This document shows positions 17,844 through 25,706 of a DNA stretch of 55,598 nt, piece by piece. Source of the DNA: Bacteroidales bacterium (GTDB taxonomy: Bacteria > Bacteroidota > Bacteroidia > Bacteroidales > JAQXIO01); NCBI GenBank assembly GCA_029007825.1, contig JAQXIO010000003.1, positions 1 to 55,598 on the forward strand, in the 5' to 3' direction. The first letter of the stretch is position 1. Every line of letters begins with the position of its first letter. The notes under the pieces are model-generated. The model did not search any database. It was not told where the DNA came from and saw only the letters and a list, made by a program, of their open reading frames with translations. Position numbers and translations under genes: made by a program.

Positions 17844-20243
17844 CTATAAAGAGATCTTTTGCAATCCTCCTTTCAAGGCAATAATCATTCCATTATACTT
17901 AAACGTTCCTGTTAATCCATCGGGCAGTTCCACACTTCCTTCCAGTCCATTTTTTCCCTTCTTTTTCAAATCGACTTTTATATCTCCTAAATAATGGGGA
18001 TAAGATACCGTCACGAAATCAAGTTCGCCCAAAGCCGGTTCGATACTTACCGATTTATATCCGGGCTCTGCCGGAGCAATACCCGCAATCACTTTAACAA
18101 AAGCCATAGCCGGAGCCGTGCTCCATGGGTGAGCTTCCGAACGTTGGCGTGCTATACGTTCAGGAGTTGTCGTCATATTCAGCGGTAAAAGATCTTCCCA
18201 TATATCAAGAACTTTGGATATCTTATCTCCCTCGCCCAAACGACGCATTTCATTAAAATGATTATTCCTAAAATAATATACCGATTTGCTGATATCCTTA
18301 TCATCCAGACAACGATTAAATAACTCTTTCTGACGCTTTTCATCAAAAATCTTAGCTGTTATAGCCATAATATTTGCACGTTCGTCATAAAATTCCTTAT
18401 CGGGATTTTCAGCGAAAAGTCCCCGGCTTTCATCCCAACAGGCAGCAATCACATCCTCTTTTACTTTTTCAGCCTTAATTCTGAACGTCATTGCTTCAGA
18501 TGGCATATCCAGGTAATCGAACAAATCTGCAGCCCTCAATAATGTCGCTGCATAATGTAGTGTCACAACGGCCGAATTTCCATTCTCCGATCCGGGATAG
18601 ACTCCTGCACCAGCAAAAGGTTCATCGTTGTACCAATCTACAAAATAGCTTCCTACAGGTTTTCCAACCAAACCGTTTTCCTGAAGATTATTGTCAAACC
18701 AGTTCAAAGTAGAACGAACACTCTGTGCATATTGACGAAGAAACTCTTTATCGTTGCAATGCATCATAAAATCATGCAACATATCTACCCATACAAGTGA
18801 AAAGGTCGGATGAATAAATGTCGATTTCAACGGATAACAGCTCGTAATATTTCCATCAGGCATCCGTGAATAATCGAATTGCTCAATGGCATTTCGCAAC
18901 CAGATATCGTCTCCTGACATATAGAGGTTTACCAATCCATGCACACGTGAATCGCCTACATACATCATTTGTTCGTAATATGCATCACTCATCAGATTAT
19001 CCTGCGTGCAAATACTCACCGTACGCCAGCATATATCATCGATTTTCTTATAATCCGGATTACTGCATTCAAAGACAGACCTCCGCTTCATCGGAGATGC
19101 TGTCGCCATGTTATAATAATCCTGCAACACAACCGGCTCATCGGCAGTTTCCACATCGATCTGCACAAACCTGAAAGCTCTATACCAAGTAGGAGAAAAA
19201 CGAAATTGCTCACGTCCATCCAACATCAGGACATCACGTAATCCCCGTATATGTTTTCCTTTTATATCATTTCTATCGCCTTTCGAAAAATCATCGTTAA
19301 ATAGATTCTCAGCATAGCGCAATGATATTTTACTCCCTTTTCCTCCGGACACGATTAATTCAGGAAAACCTAAGACTTCGGTTTCATTATCCAGCAACAG
19401 CGATACTTTCGCATATGCGGGAACCGTCACAGGACGCTTGCCTTTCACGAAATCAGAAGACACATTTATTCCCTCGGCACGGGCTACTTTCCTAAAGCGT
19501 TGTTGTTCTTGAGTTACCTGAGGAGTCGTACGCGGTCTCATAAGCCAGAAGAAACCACCATCATTTGTGTTGGATATATTCCATATCCACTTCGCAGGTT
19601 TCCAATCCGAGTCATCAAATGCCTGCAATGTCCAATCCTGAGGATATGTTGCTACATTTACGCTATCTCCGGGATTCGTTGCATAAAAGCCTCCGATAAT
19701 ATCAATACCGTATATCCAATTAGGAGCAAGCGGCGCATAAGAGATATTTTCTTTCGCTTTCCACTCTCCTGTAGATGTCGTATTCACCACTGCTTCTGCC
19801 TCTGTTTCTCCCTGTAACATAAAAGCCGTACGAATCGACATAATTCCAAAATAACGATCCGGCCCCCAATTAACAACTTCGGCGGCAAGCGTATTATTTC
19901 CACTTTTCAAATAGGGTGCGATATCAATTGTTTCATATCTCCAATGGCGCCAATCCGATCCCTGAGGTCCTATAGAAGCCAATGTACCATTTATATAAAG
20001 TTTATAGCGGTTATCGGCAGATACATGAACAATAAAACGTTCCGGCTGCTCCGCCAAGAAAAAAGAACGCCGGTACATAGTAACAGAATAATCGGCTTCA
20101 GCAACATCAGGGCATGTTATCCATGCAGCTTTCCATTTTTCAACTTCATATCTTGGCTGCGGATAGTTCAATTCGGGCAGAATCTGCCCGAACATCCGGC
20201 TTGATATACAAAATATACATATCAAAAAAAAACGTGTCTTCAT
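17844..20243 (-). CDS. GH78-like alpha-L-rhamnosidase
   Basis: Secreted or periplasmic glycoside hydrolase of 799 residues expected to release terminal alpha-L-rhamnose. Seen: a signal peptide (about 1-19, ending MFGQ); an N-terminal carbohydrate-binding-like beta region with FIVHVSADNRYKLYING (about 70-86); an (alpha/alpha)6 catalytic domain (about 385-720) containing DNLMSDAYYEQMMYVGDSR, where E424 matches the acid position of the family motif and D431 follows; and a short C-terminal beta domain. This motif variant is common in Bacteroidota GH78 proteins. It begins 31 bp after the GH42 gene, with which it is presumably co-transcribed, and ends at a strong terminator. Related families in the same clan are possible, so the substrate is inferred. 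Confidence 0.8.
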   Translation of the reverse strand: MKTRFFLICIFCISSRMFGQILPELNYPQPRYEVEKWKAAWITCPDVAEADYSVTMYRRSFFLAEQPERFIVHVSADNRYKLYINGTLASIGPQGSDWRHWRYETIDIAPYLKSGNNTLAAEVVNWGPDRYFGIMSIRTAFMLQGETEAEAVVNTTSTGEWKAKENISYAPLAPNWIYGIDIIGGFYATNPGDSVNVATYPQDWTLQAFDDSDWKPAKWIWNISNTNDGGFFWLMRPRTTPQVTQEQQRFRKVARAEGINVSSDFVKGKRPVTVPAYAKVSLLLDNETEVLGFPELIVSGGKGSKISLRYAENLFNDDFSKGDRNDIKGKHIRGLRDVLMLDGREQFRFSPTWYRAFRFVQIDVETADEPVVLQDYYNMATASPMKRRSVFECSNPDYKKIDDICWRTVSICTQDNLMSDAYYEQMMYVGDSRVHGLVNLYMSGDDIWLRNAIEQFDYSRMPDGNITSCYPLKSTFIHPTFSLVWVDMLHDFMMHCNDKEFLRQYAQSVRSTLNWFDNNLQENGLVGKPVGSYFVDWYNDEPFAGAGVYPGSENGNSAVVTLHYAATLLRAADLFDYLDMPSEAMTFRIKAEKVKEDVIAACWDESRGLFAENPDKEFYDERANIMAITAKIFDEKRQKELFNRCLDDKDISKSVYYFRNNHFNEMRRLGEGDKISKVLDIWEDLLPLNMTTTPERIARQRSEAHPWSTAPAMAFVKVIAGIAPAEPGYKSVSIEPALGELDFVTVSYPHYLGDIKVDLKKKGKNGLEGSVELPDGLTGTFKYNGMIIALKGGLQKISL

Positions 20244-20274
20244 GAATTAAGTCTGTTTTTGAATTATTACAATG

Positions 20275-22374
20275 TCACCTTTCTTCAAAGATAGCAAGAT
20301 CCCATGCCAGTATAGTAAAAGAGTCTCCCTTCTTAATATTCTTATCCGATAACAGCTCCTTTGCATTATTGTGCGAATATTCCACTGTGACCGGTACGGA
20401 AGAGTAATTCAGATAGTAACGCACCGTTTTCTTTTTCTCATTTTCACCCGTCCGTATAATTACAGGGAAAGAATATTTATTATCGTCCGTTTTAAGACCG
20501 CAAAGGGTAACCACTTTATCTAATACCTGCTTCGTTACCTCTTTTGAAGGATATCCTGCAATATAAGTAGCCGTCCCCTTTCCAAACTTATTATGCGTTA
20601 CCGCCGCATACTTTCCCCAATAAGGATGATCATACGAAGCCCATACTTCTGCAGTAACCGGAGTCACCAACTCGATCCATTCACTCATATAATCTGCGTC
20701 TGGATCAATTGTATATTGATTTTCTTTCAAAGCAATCCGGTCAACATTTGTAAACTGCTGATAAGTAACTCCACAAACATCTGTCAGACGTGCCGGTTGC
20801 GTATCCATACGAACCTGCAAATTTTCATTGCAGAATCCACTCTTAAACGTATAAACAACATTACCGCCCGATTCTACAAAGTCATTGAGCTTCTGCAATT
20901 CTTTGTCCGTAGTAACATACAAAGCAGGAATGACTATAAGTTTATATTTACTCAGATCATCTGCAGTGTGGTCGATAAAGTCGCATTCGATATTCATTTT
21001 ATAAAGGGATTCATACAATTGATGAATCAAATCGTTATAACTCCGGGTATAACTGAACGGGAACCAGGAAAGGGCAGACAAAGATTCGTTGCTAAAATAG
21101 ACCGCTACTTTATTGTGCTTTTTCAGATTGATCAACGAAGGGGTCAACCGTTTAAACTCCCCAGCTATTTTCTGTGCTTCATAATAAGTAGGATTGGGCT
21201 GCATATCGTGAGAGAGGACTCCCTTCCAATAGGTTTCCACACTATTGTGGATAGAATGCCAAGGCCAGTATGCAACCATATTCGCACCAGAGGCAAGATG
21301 ACTAAAGGCCTGGAGTCTCAACTGCCCCGGATATGGAAGTTGCTGCGTTGCCGAATTAATTATACTTTGTGCCTCGGTTTCCAATACGAAATAATTATCT
21401 TGTTTCATACTCCGTGCTATATCTCCTGCAAAAGCAATCGCTATTCCATCTAACTTGTCTTGAGTCTGATGATAGATATCTATACCGGCTATATCAATCG
21501 ATTTAGCAGCTTCAAAATGATCTACATTGGGTTGTATCCCATAGCTTCCGTTACGCCAATCCAGATCGAAGTTTTGCGTAGTAAATTGATCTTTTCTTTT
21601 ATACTCGTTTACGATGGAAGCCTGCCAAGCCAGAAAATCGGTTACCAGTGAACGCCTAAACTGTTCAAAAGAGCATCCTAAACTCGCATTGACCGCACCT
21701 ATTGTAGACGGCATATCTTCCCACGCAAAAACAGAATTGCTCCAATAGTGCAGACCATAGGCTTTTGTCATTTCTTCCGGTGAAGTAAATTTTTGTTTAA
21801 GATATTTCACAAACTGAAGCTGAACATTTTCATTTGCATTACCGTAGTGCTTCGTTTCATTATCTAACTGATAACCTATTACAGCCGGATGGTCACAGAC
21901 CGCTTCCATCATTTTTCGAATTACCCTTTCCGCATAAAAGCGATAAACCGGATGAGTTATATCCATATTCTGACGATGCCCGTACCGGCTTTTCCCGTCT
22001 CTCGTCTCAAGAAGTATTTCAGGATGTTTTTTAGCCAGCCACGTCGGTAAAGCATAAGTGGGCGTCCCGACTATCACTTTAATTTCCGCTTTGTGCATAG
22101 CGTCGAGTACTTTAATCAACCATTCGGTATTAAAGACACCGTCTTGCGGCTCGGTATATCCCCAGGTCGATTCTCCAATACGGACATAGTTTATACCGCA
22201 CTCTTTCATCAACCTTACATCTTCTTCCAATCGTTCTGTCGGCATATATTCATAATAATACGCAGCTCCGTAAAGAAGCTCTTTCGGTTTATCAAAAGAG
22301 AACGAATTAAACGGATGTAATAATAACAGCAGTAAAAAAACGGCAAAATTTGTCGTTAACAATCTATTTTTCAT
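20275..22374 (-). CDS. GH42-family beta-galactosidase
   Basis: Glycoside hydrolase of 699 residues. Seen: a signal peptide (about 1-27), which many GH42 enzymes lack; a TIM barrel starting at LLYGAAYYYEYMPTERLEED; the acid/base motif GYQLDNE with E173; a likely nucleophile at E332 in FVLETEAQ; a trimerisation-like flavodoxin domain (about 410-600, beginning KVAVYFSNES); and a small C-terminal beta domain. This domain order is that of GH42. Activity is probably on beta-galactosides, perhaps galactan side chains exposed by the partner rhamnosidase, although GH42 also includes alpha-L-arabinopyranosidases. Its ATG lies only 19 bp after argB in the same direction, so it may be expressed from the argB promoter. 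Confidence 0.85.
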   Translation of the reverse strand: MKNRLLTTNFAVFLLLLLLHPFNSFSFDKPKELLYGAAYYYEYMPTERLEEDVRLMKECGINYVRIGESTWGYTEPQDGVFNTEWLIKVLDAMHKAEIKVIVGTPTYALPTWLAKKHPEILLETRDGKSRYGHRQNMDITHPVYRFYAERVIRKMMEAVCDHPAVIGYQLDNETKHYGNANENVQLQFVKYLKQKFTSPEEMTKAYGLHYWSNSVFAWEDMPSTIGAVNASLGCSFEQFRRSLVTDFLAWQASIVNEYKRKDQFTTQNFDLDWRNGSYGIQPNVDHFEAAKSIDIAGIDIYHQTQDKLDGIAIAFAGDIARSMKQDNYFVLETEAQSIINSATQQLPYPGQLRLQAFSHLASGANMVAYWPWHSIHNSVETYWKGVLSHDMQPNPTYYEAQKIAGEFKRLTPSLINLKKHNKVAVYFSNESLSALSWFPFSYTRSYNDLIHQLYESLYKMNIECDFIDHTADDLSKYKLIVIPALYVTTDKELQKLNDFVESGGNVVYTFKSGFCNENLQVRMDTQPARLTDVCGVTYQQFTNVDRIALKENQYTIDPDADYMSEWIELVTPVTAEVWASYDHPYWGKYAAVTHNKFGKGTATYIAGYPSKEVTKQVLDKVVTLCGLKTDDNKYSFPVIIRTGENEKKKTVRYYLNYSSVPVTVEYSHNNAKELLSDKNIKKGDSFTILAWDLAIFEER

Positions 22375-22393
22375 GGCAATATATAGGTTTATT

Positions 22394-23167
22394 TTATTTC
22401 AAAACAACTGTTGTCCCCGAAGATTTACCCAATTGTGAAGCTTCCGTTATAATCACTTTTTTTACTCCTTTTTTCAAAGCATCGAATGCGTTTTCCAACT
22501 TCGGAATCATCCCCCCCTGAATAATCCCTTCGGCAACATACTTATTAAAAAGTTCTGTATTTATTTGAGGTATTACACTATCATCGTCGTTTTCATCTCT
22601 CAATACGCCTCTTTTTTCAAAACAGTATATGAGTGTAACATCAAAATATTCGGCCAAAGCTTTCGCTGCTTCTCCTGCTATCGTATCAGCATTCGTATTA
22701 AGCAGATTCCCATTCTTATCGTGCGTAAGAGGCGATAAAACAGGAACAACTCCCTGTGCAATAAGAGACGATAACAAACCGGCATCCACTTTTTTCACAT
22801 CTCCTACAAATCCGTAGTCGATCTCTTTCACCGGGCGCTTTTCAGAAAGCATGATGTTCATATCCGCACCGGTCAATCCCAAAGCATTTACATTCAGCGC
22901 CTGCAACCGAGCCACTAAATTTTTATTTACCAAACCTCCATATACCATCGTCACCACCTTAAGCATTTCAGCATCCGTGATACGACGACCGTTCACCATT
23001 TTACTTTCTATACCAAGACGCTCTGCTATTTTTGTTGCCGAACGCCCTCCGCCATGAACCAAAACTTTACTATTTTCCAACATGGAAAAATCATGCAGGA
23101 GTCGTTCCAATGAAGCCTCCTCTTCTACTATTTTTCCTCCGACTTTTACAATTGTCAACTGATGCAT
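22394..23167 (-). CDS. argB: Acetylglutamate kinase
   Basis: Phosphorylates N-acetyl-glutamate (or N-succinyl-glutamate in some Bacteroidota) in arginine biosynthesis; cytoplasmic. Seen: amino-acid kinase fold with VKVGGKIVEE (about 7-16), the glycine-rich VHGGGRSATKIAERLG (about 38-53), NLVARLQALNVNALGLTG, LLNTNADTIAGEAAKALAE (about 155-173) and GGMIPKLENAFDALKKGV (about 217-234). The 257-residue length is standard. The start ATG at 23167 has an exact -7 element about 19 bp upstream. No other arginine gene adjoins it; argH is 30 kb away in this window. The GH42 gene follows after 19 bp with no terminator seen between. Confidence 0.93.
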   Translation of the reverse strand: MHQLTIVKVGGKIVEEEASLERLLHDFSMLENSKVLVHGGGRSATKIAERLGIESKMVNGRRITDAEMLKVVTMVYGGLVNKNLVARLQALNVNALGLTGADMNIMLSEKRPVKEIDYGFVGDVKKVDAGLLSSLIAQGVVPVLSPLTHDKNGNLLNTNADTIAGEAAKALAEYFDVTLIYCFEKRGVLRDENDDDSVIPQINTELFNKYVAEGIIQGGMIPKLENAFDALKKGVKKVIITEASQLGKSSGTTVVLK

Positions 23168-23185
23168 ATCCCAAATTTATACAGA

Positions 23186-23193
23186 CAAAAGTA
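23186..23193 (-). promoter_or_regulatory. argB promoter -7 element
   Basis: Reads TACTTTTG on the minus strand (exact TAnnTTTG), about 19 bp upstream of the argB ATG, which implies a leader of around 12 nt. No -33 match at the preferred distance. Confidence 0.45.
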
Positions 23194-23246
23194 ACTCTTT
23201 TCCACAACTTCTCTATATCGGAAACCGTTACTTTTTATCTATTGGT

Positions 23247-23254
23247 TATCTTTG
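23247..23254 (+). promoter_or_regulatory. rnz promoter -7 element
   Basis: TATCTTTG, an exact TAnnTTTG match, 20 bp before the preferred rnz ATG. Divergent from the argB promoter in the same 106-bp gap. Confidence 0.5.
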
Positions 23255-23273
23255 TAATAAATAAAACGTGTTT

Positions 23274-24188
23274 ATGGAACCATTTTCTATCAATATATTA
23301 GGTTGTGGTTCCGCTTTACCCACCGGCAGGCATGGACTAAGCGGACAGGTGCTGAATATACGAAACAAACTATTCATGATCGACTGCGGAGAAGGATCGC
23401 AATTACAAATGCGCCATATGCATCTTAAATTCAGCAGACTTAGTCATATATTCATTTCCCATCTGCACGGGGACCATTGTTTCGGACTTCCCGGCCTGAT
23501 CTCAACATTAGGAATGTTGGGAAGAATAGGAGATTTAACGATTCATGCACATGCAGAAGCTGAAACATTGCTTCGTCCCATATTAAATTTCTTCTGCAAA
23601 GAACTTCCATATAAAGTACGGATAGAACCGATATCTCCTACTCTTAATGAAAAAATATATGAGGACCGTTCTATAGAAGTTTTTTCCATTCCTTTACAAC
23701 ATCGCATTCCTACGACAGGCTTTCTTTTTAAAGAGAAACAAAAAGATGCCAATATCATCCGGGAAATGACTGACTTTTATAAGGTACCGGTAAAAGAGTT
23801 GCCTCGTATAAAAAAAGGAGCCGATTTCATAACTTCCTCGGGAGAAATAATACCGAACAACCGACTGGTCAAGCCAGCGGCACCAGGACGTAGTTACGCC
23901 TATTGTTCAGACACTGCCTATTCAGAAAAAATAATACCTATAATAGAAGGCGTAGACTTACTTTACCATGAAGCCACATTTTTACATAAAGACCTGGCAC
24001 GAGCGGAAATGACTTTCCATTCTACCGCTTTACAAGCTGCACAGATTGCACAAAAAGCCCATGTGAAACAATTAATCATAGGCCACTTTTCCGCGCGCTA
24101 TACACATTGTAAAGATTTACAAAAAGAGGCTCAAAGCGTATTTTCCAATACACTTCTTGCGAATGACGGTATGTGTATTTCTTTGTAA
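23274..24188 (+). CDS. rnz: Ribonuclease Z
   Basis: Metallo-beta-lactamase-fold endonuclease that removes the 3' trailer of tRNA precursors. Seen from the preferred start: INILGCGSALPTGRHGLSGQ at the N-terminus, the zinc motif SHLHGDHCFGLPG (about 61-73), the flexible exosite arm (about 150-200), YCSDTAYSEKIIP containing the metal-bridging Asp, LLYHEATFLH and the late IIGHFSARY histidine motif. All metal ligands of the family are present; length 304 residues is typical. The frame is open from a GTG at 23268, but the ATG at 23274 gives the expected N-terminus and fits the promoter. Its last codons run into a long hairpin shared with the convergent efflux gene. Confidence 0.93.
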   Translation: MEPFSINILGCGSALPTGRHGLSGQVLNIRNKLFMIDCGEGSQLQMRHMHLKFSRLSHIFISHLHGDHCFGLPGLISTLGMLGRIGDLTIHAHAEAETLLRPILNFFCKELPYKVRIEPISPTLNEKIYEDRSIEVFSIPLQHRIPTTGFLFKEKQKDANIIREMTDFYKVPVKELPRIKKGADFITSSGEIIPNNRLVKPAAPGRSYAYCSDTAYSEKIIPIIEGVDLLYHEATFLHKDLARAEMTFHSTALQAAQIAQKAHVKQLIIGHFSARYTHCKDLQKEAQSVFSNTLLANDGMCISL

Positions 24189-24222
24189 GATAATTTACCC
24201 ATAATTAAATTATCTTACAAAG
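24181..24222. terminator. Long AT-rich hairpin between convergent rnz and the efflux operon
   Basis: Perfect 17-bp inverted repeat (24181-24197 with 24206-24222), loop CCCATAAT. The rnz stop codon TAA lies inside the left arm. Neither side has a U tract, so it may protect 3' ends or aid termination in some other way than a classical intrinsic terminator. Confidence 0.5.
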
Positions 24223-24268
24223 AACAAAAGATATATTCTTAATCTTACTTTATTTCTTAATCAGGAAC

Positions 24269-25633
24269 TTACATCCGACCACCGCCCAAGGCCTGATAAA
24301 GCGTGATAACGCCCTGTATCTCCGTAAAGCGGTTTGCCACCTGCGTCAAACGGGCAGTAAGTAAGGTTTGTTGTGCCGTCAGAACTTCAAGGTAAGTAGT
24401 ACTGCCATGTTTCATCAACAATCGGGTACTTTTATCCGCAATCTCGAGAGATGCGACTTGCTTATCATAGTAGGCTGCTTTACTTTGTGCTGTCTGATAC
24501 TGTACGAGCGCCTCATTTACCTCCGTACCGGCATTAAGCAAAGTTTGTTCAAAATTAAGGCGTGCTTCTTCCTGCTGAGCTTTGGCTATTCTCAACTGGG
24601 CAATATTAGCCCCCCGGTTAAAGAGAGGTTGTGTCAACGATCCAACAGCTGAAGCGATAAACTTTCCGGGATTAACAATCATACTTCCCGCATTATTTGT
24701 CCATCCGGCACTACCGCTCAGCGTTATGGAGGGATAAAAGGCCGCACGTGCAGCATTAGTGGTATAAAAAGCCTGCGTTAACGTCAACTCCGCACTACGA
24801 ACATCAGGACGATTAGAAAGCATTTGCAGCGGAATACCTACCGAAAAACTCTCAGGTAACCGTTGCTCATCCAGCGCTCCTCTCTGTATAGGATGTGGAA
24901 CTTCCGCCAATAATAAAGCAAGTGAATTTTCAGCTTTATTAATTTGTTCCTTCAAATCGAGTACCGTTGTACATATATTATAATAAGTAGCCTCTGTCTG
25001 CGCCAATCCGGCCTCGTTCACCATACCTGCTTTTTTCATAGCCCGGGTTGTCTCGACACTTTCTTTCCATGCAGCTTCGGTTGCAACTGCTATTTCATAT
25101 TGTGCATCCAACATCAACAGAGTATAATAATTATTAGCTACAGCTGCCACCAACTGTGTTTTCACAGCCTGTTCATATTCCTTACTCTGTTCGTATGCTG
25201 CTTTTGCGCGACGTTTAACATTTGTAATTTTGCCAAATATATCGATTTCCCAACTTGCTGTAACCGGTAAGGTATAAGTCTGCGTAGCCTTTTGGTGGTC
25301 GAATCTGCTAACTGCACCTTCTGGAGCAAGAAACAACGCAGGAAGATAAGAAAGCTTTGCCGTGAGCAACGAGGCTTCCGCTTCTTTTACCCTCAGATGT
25401 GCTGTCTGCATATCCGTATTACGTACGAGAGCCGAATCTATCAATGTCTGTAGATACGGATCGGTAAAGACCTCTTTCCACGAAAGATTTCCAAAATTCG
25501 TCGTATCGGAAGATGCTGACTGTTCATTTCCGTATAGTCCTTCCGGAACTTCCGATACCGGTTTATATTTATTGTAGATGCCGCAACTACCCAATACGAA
25601 CGTAACAGCGGACAATAGAATTATTTTCTTCAT
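24269..25633 (-). CDS. TolC/NodT-family outer-membrane efflux lipoprotein
   Basis: Outer-membrane exit channel of a tripartite RND pump. Seen: a signal peptide with lipobox ending at C17 (LGSC); two repeated outer-membrane-factor halves rich in long helices (coiled-coil hairpins), with family segments such as SWEIDIFGKITNVKRRAKAA, LLAEVP and MLSNRPDVRSAELTLTQAFY; 454 residues, close to OprM and NodT relatives. It is last in the operon, after the adaptor and the inner-membrane pump. The intercistronic gap contains a 13-bp hairpin that could set its expression below or apart from the other two. Substrates are unknown. Confidence 0.92.
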   Translation of the reverse strand: MKKIILLSAVTFVLGSCGIYNKYKPVSEVPEGLYGNEQSASSDTTNFGNLSWKEVFTDPYLQTLIDSALVRNTDMQTAHLRVKEAEASLLTAKLSYLPALFLAPEGAVSRFDHQKATQTYTLPVTASWEIDIFGKITNVKRRAKAAYEQSKEYEQAVKTQLVAAVANNYYTLLMLDAQYEIAVATEAAWKESVETTRAMKKAGMVNEAGLAQTEATYYNICTTVLDLKEQINKAENSLALLLAEVPHPIQRGALDEQRLPESFSVGIPLQMLSNRPDVRSAELTLTQAFYTTNAARAAFYPSITLSGSAGWTNNAGSMIVNPGKFIASAVGSLTQPLFNRGANIAQLRIAKAQQEEARLNFEQTLLNAGTEVNEALVQYQTAQSKAAYYDKQVASLEIADKSTRLLMKHGSTTYLEVLTAQQTLLTARLTQVANRFTEIQGVITLYQALGGGRM

Positions 25634-25663
25634 TCTTAGATCTATTTTTAATCTTTAGCTTTA

Positions 25664-25695
25664 GCGGAAATAAGATATTCCAATCTTATCTCCGC
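25664..25695 (-). other. Intercistronic hairpin between the pump and outer-membrane channel genes
   Basis: 13-bp stem (25664-25676 with 25683-25695, one G-U pair in the minus-strand RNA) around a six-base loop, not followed by a U tract. It lies between the acrB-like stop and the ATG of the channel gene, and could act as an mRNA processing or stability element. Confidence 0.5.
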
Positions 25696-25706
25696 CATAT
25701 TTTTTA

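Noticed and set aside
20593..21453. Open frame of 286 codons on the plus strand
   Set aside because: Wholly antisense to the well-supported GH42 gene; the translation is rich in Ile, Arg and Cys with no domain, and no promoter or ribosome site precedes it.
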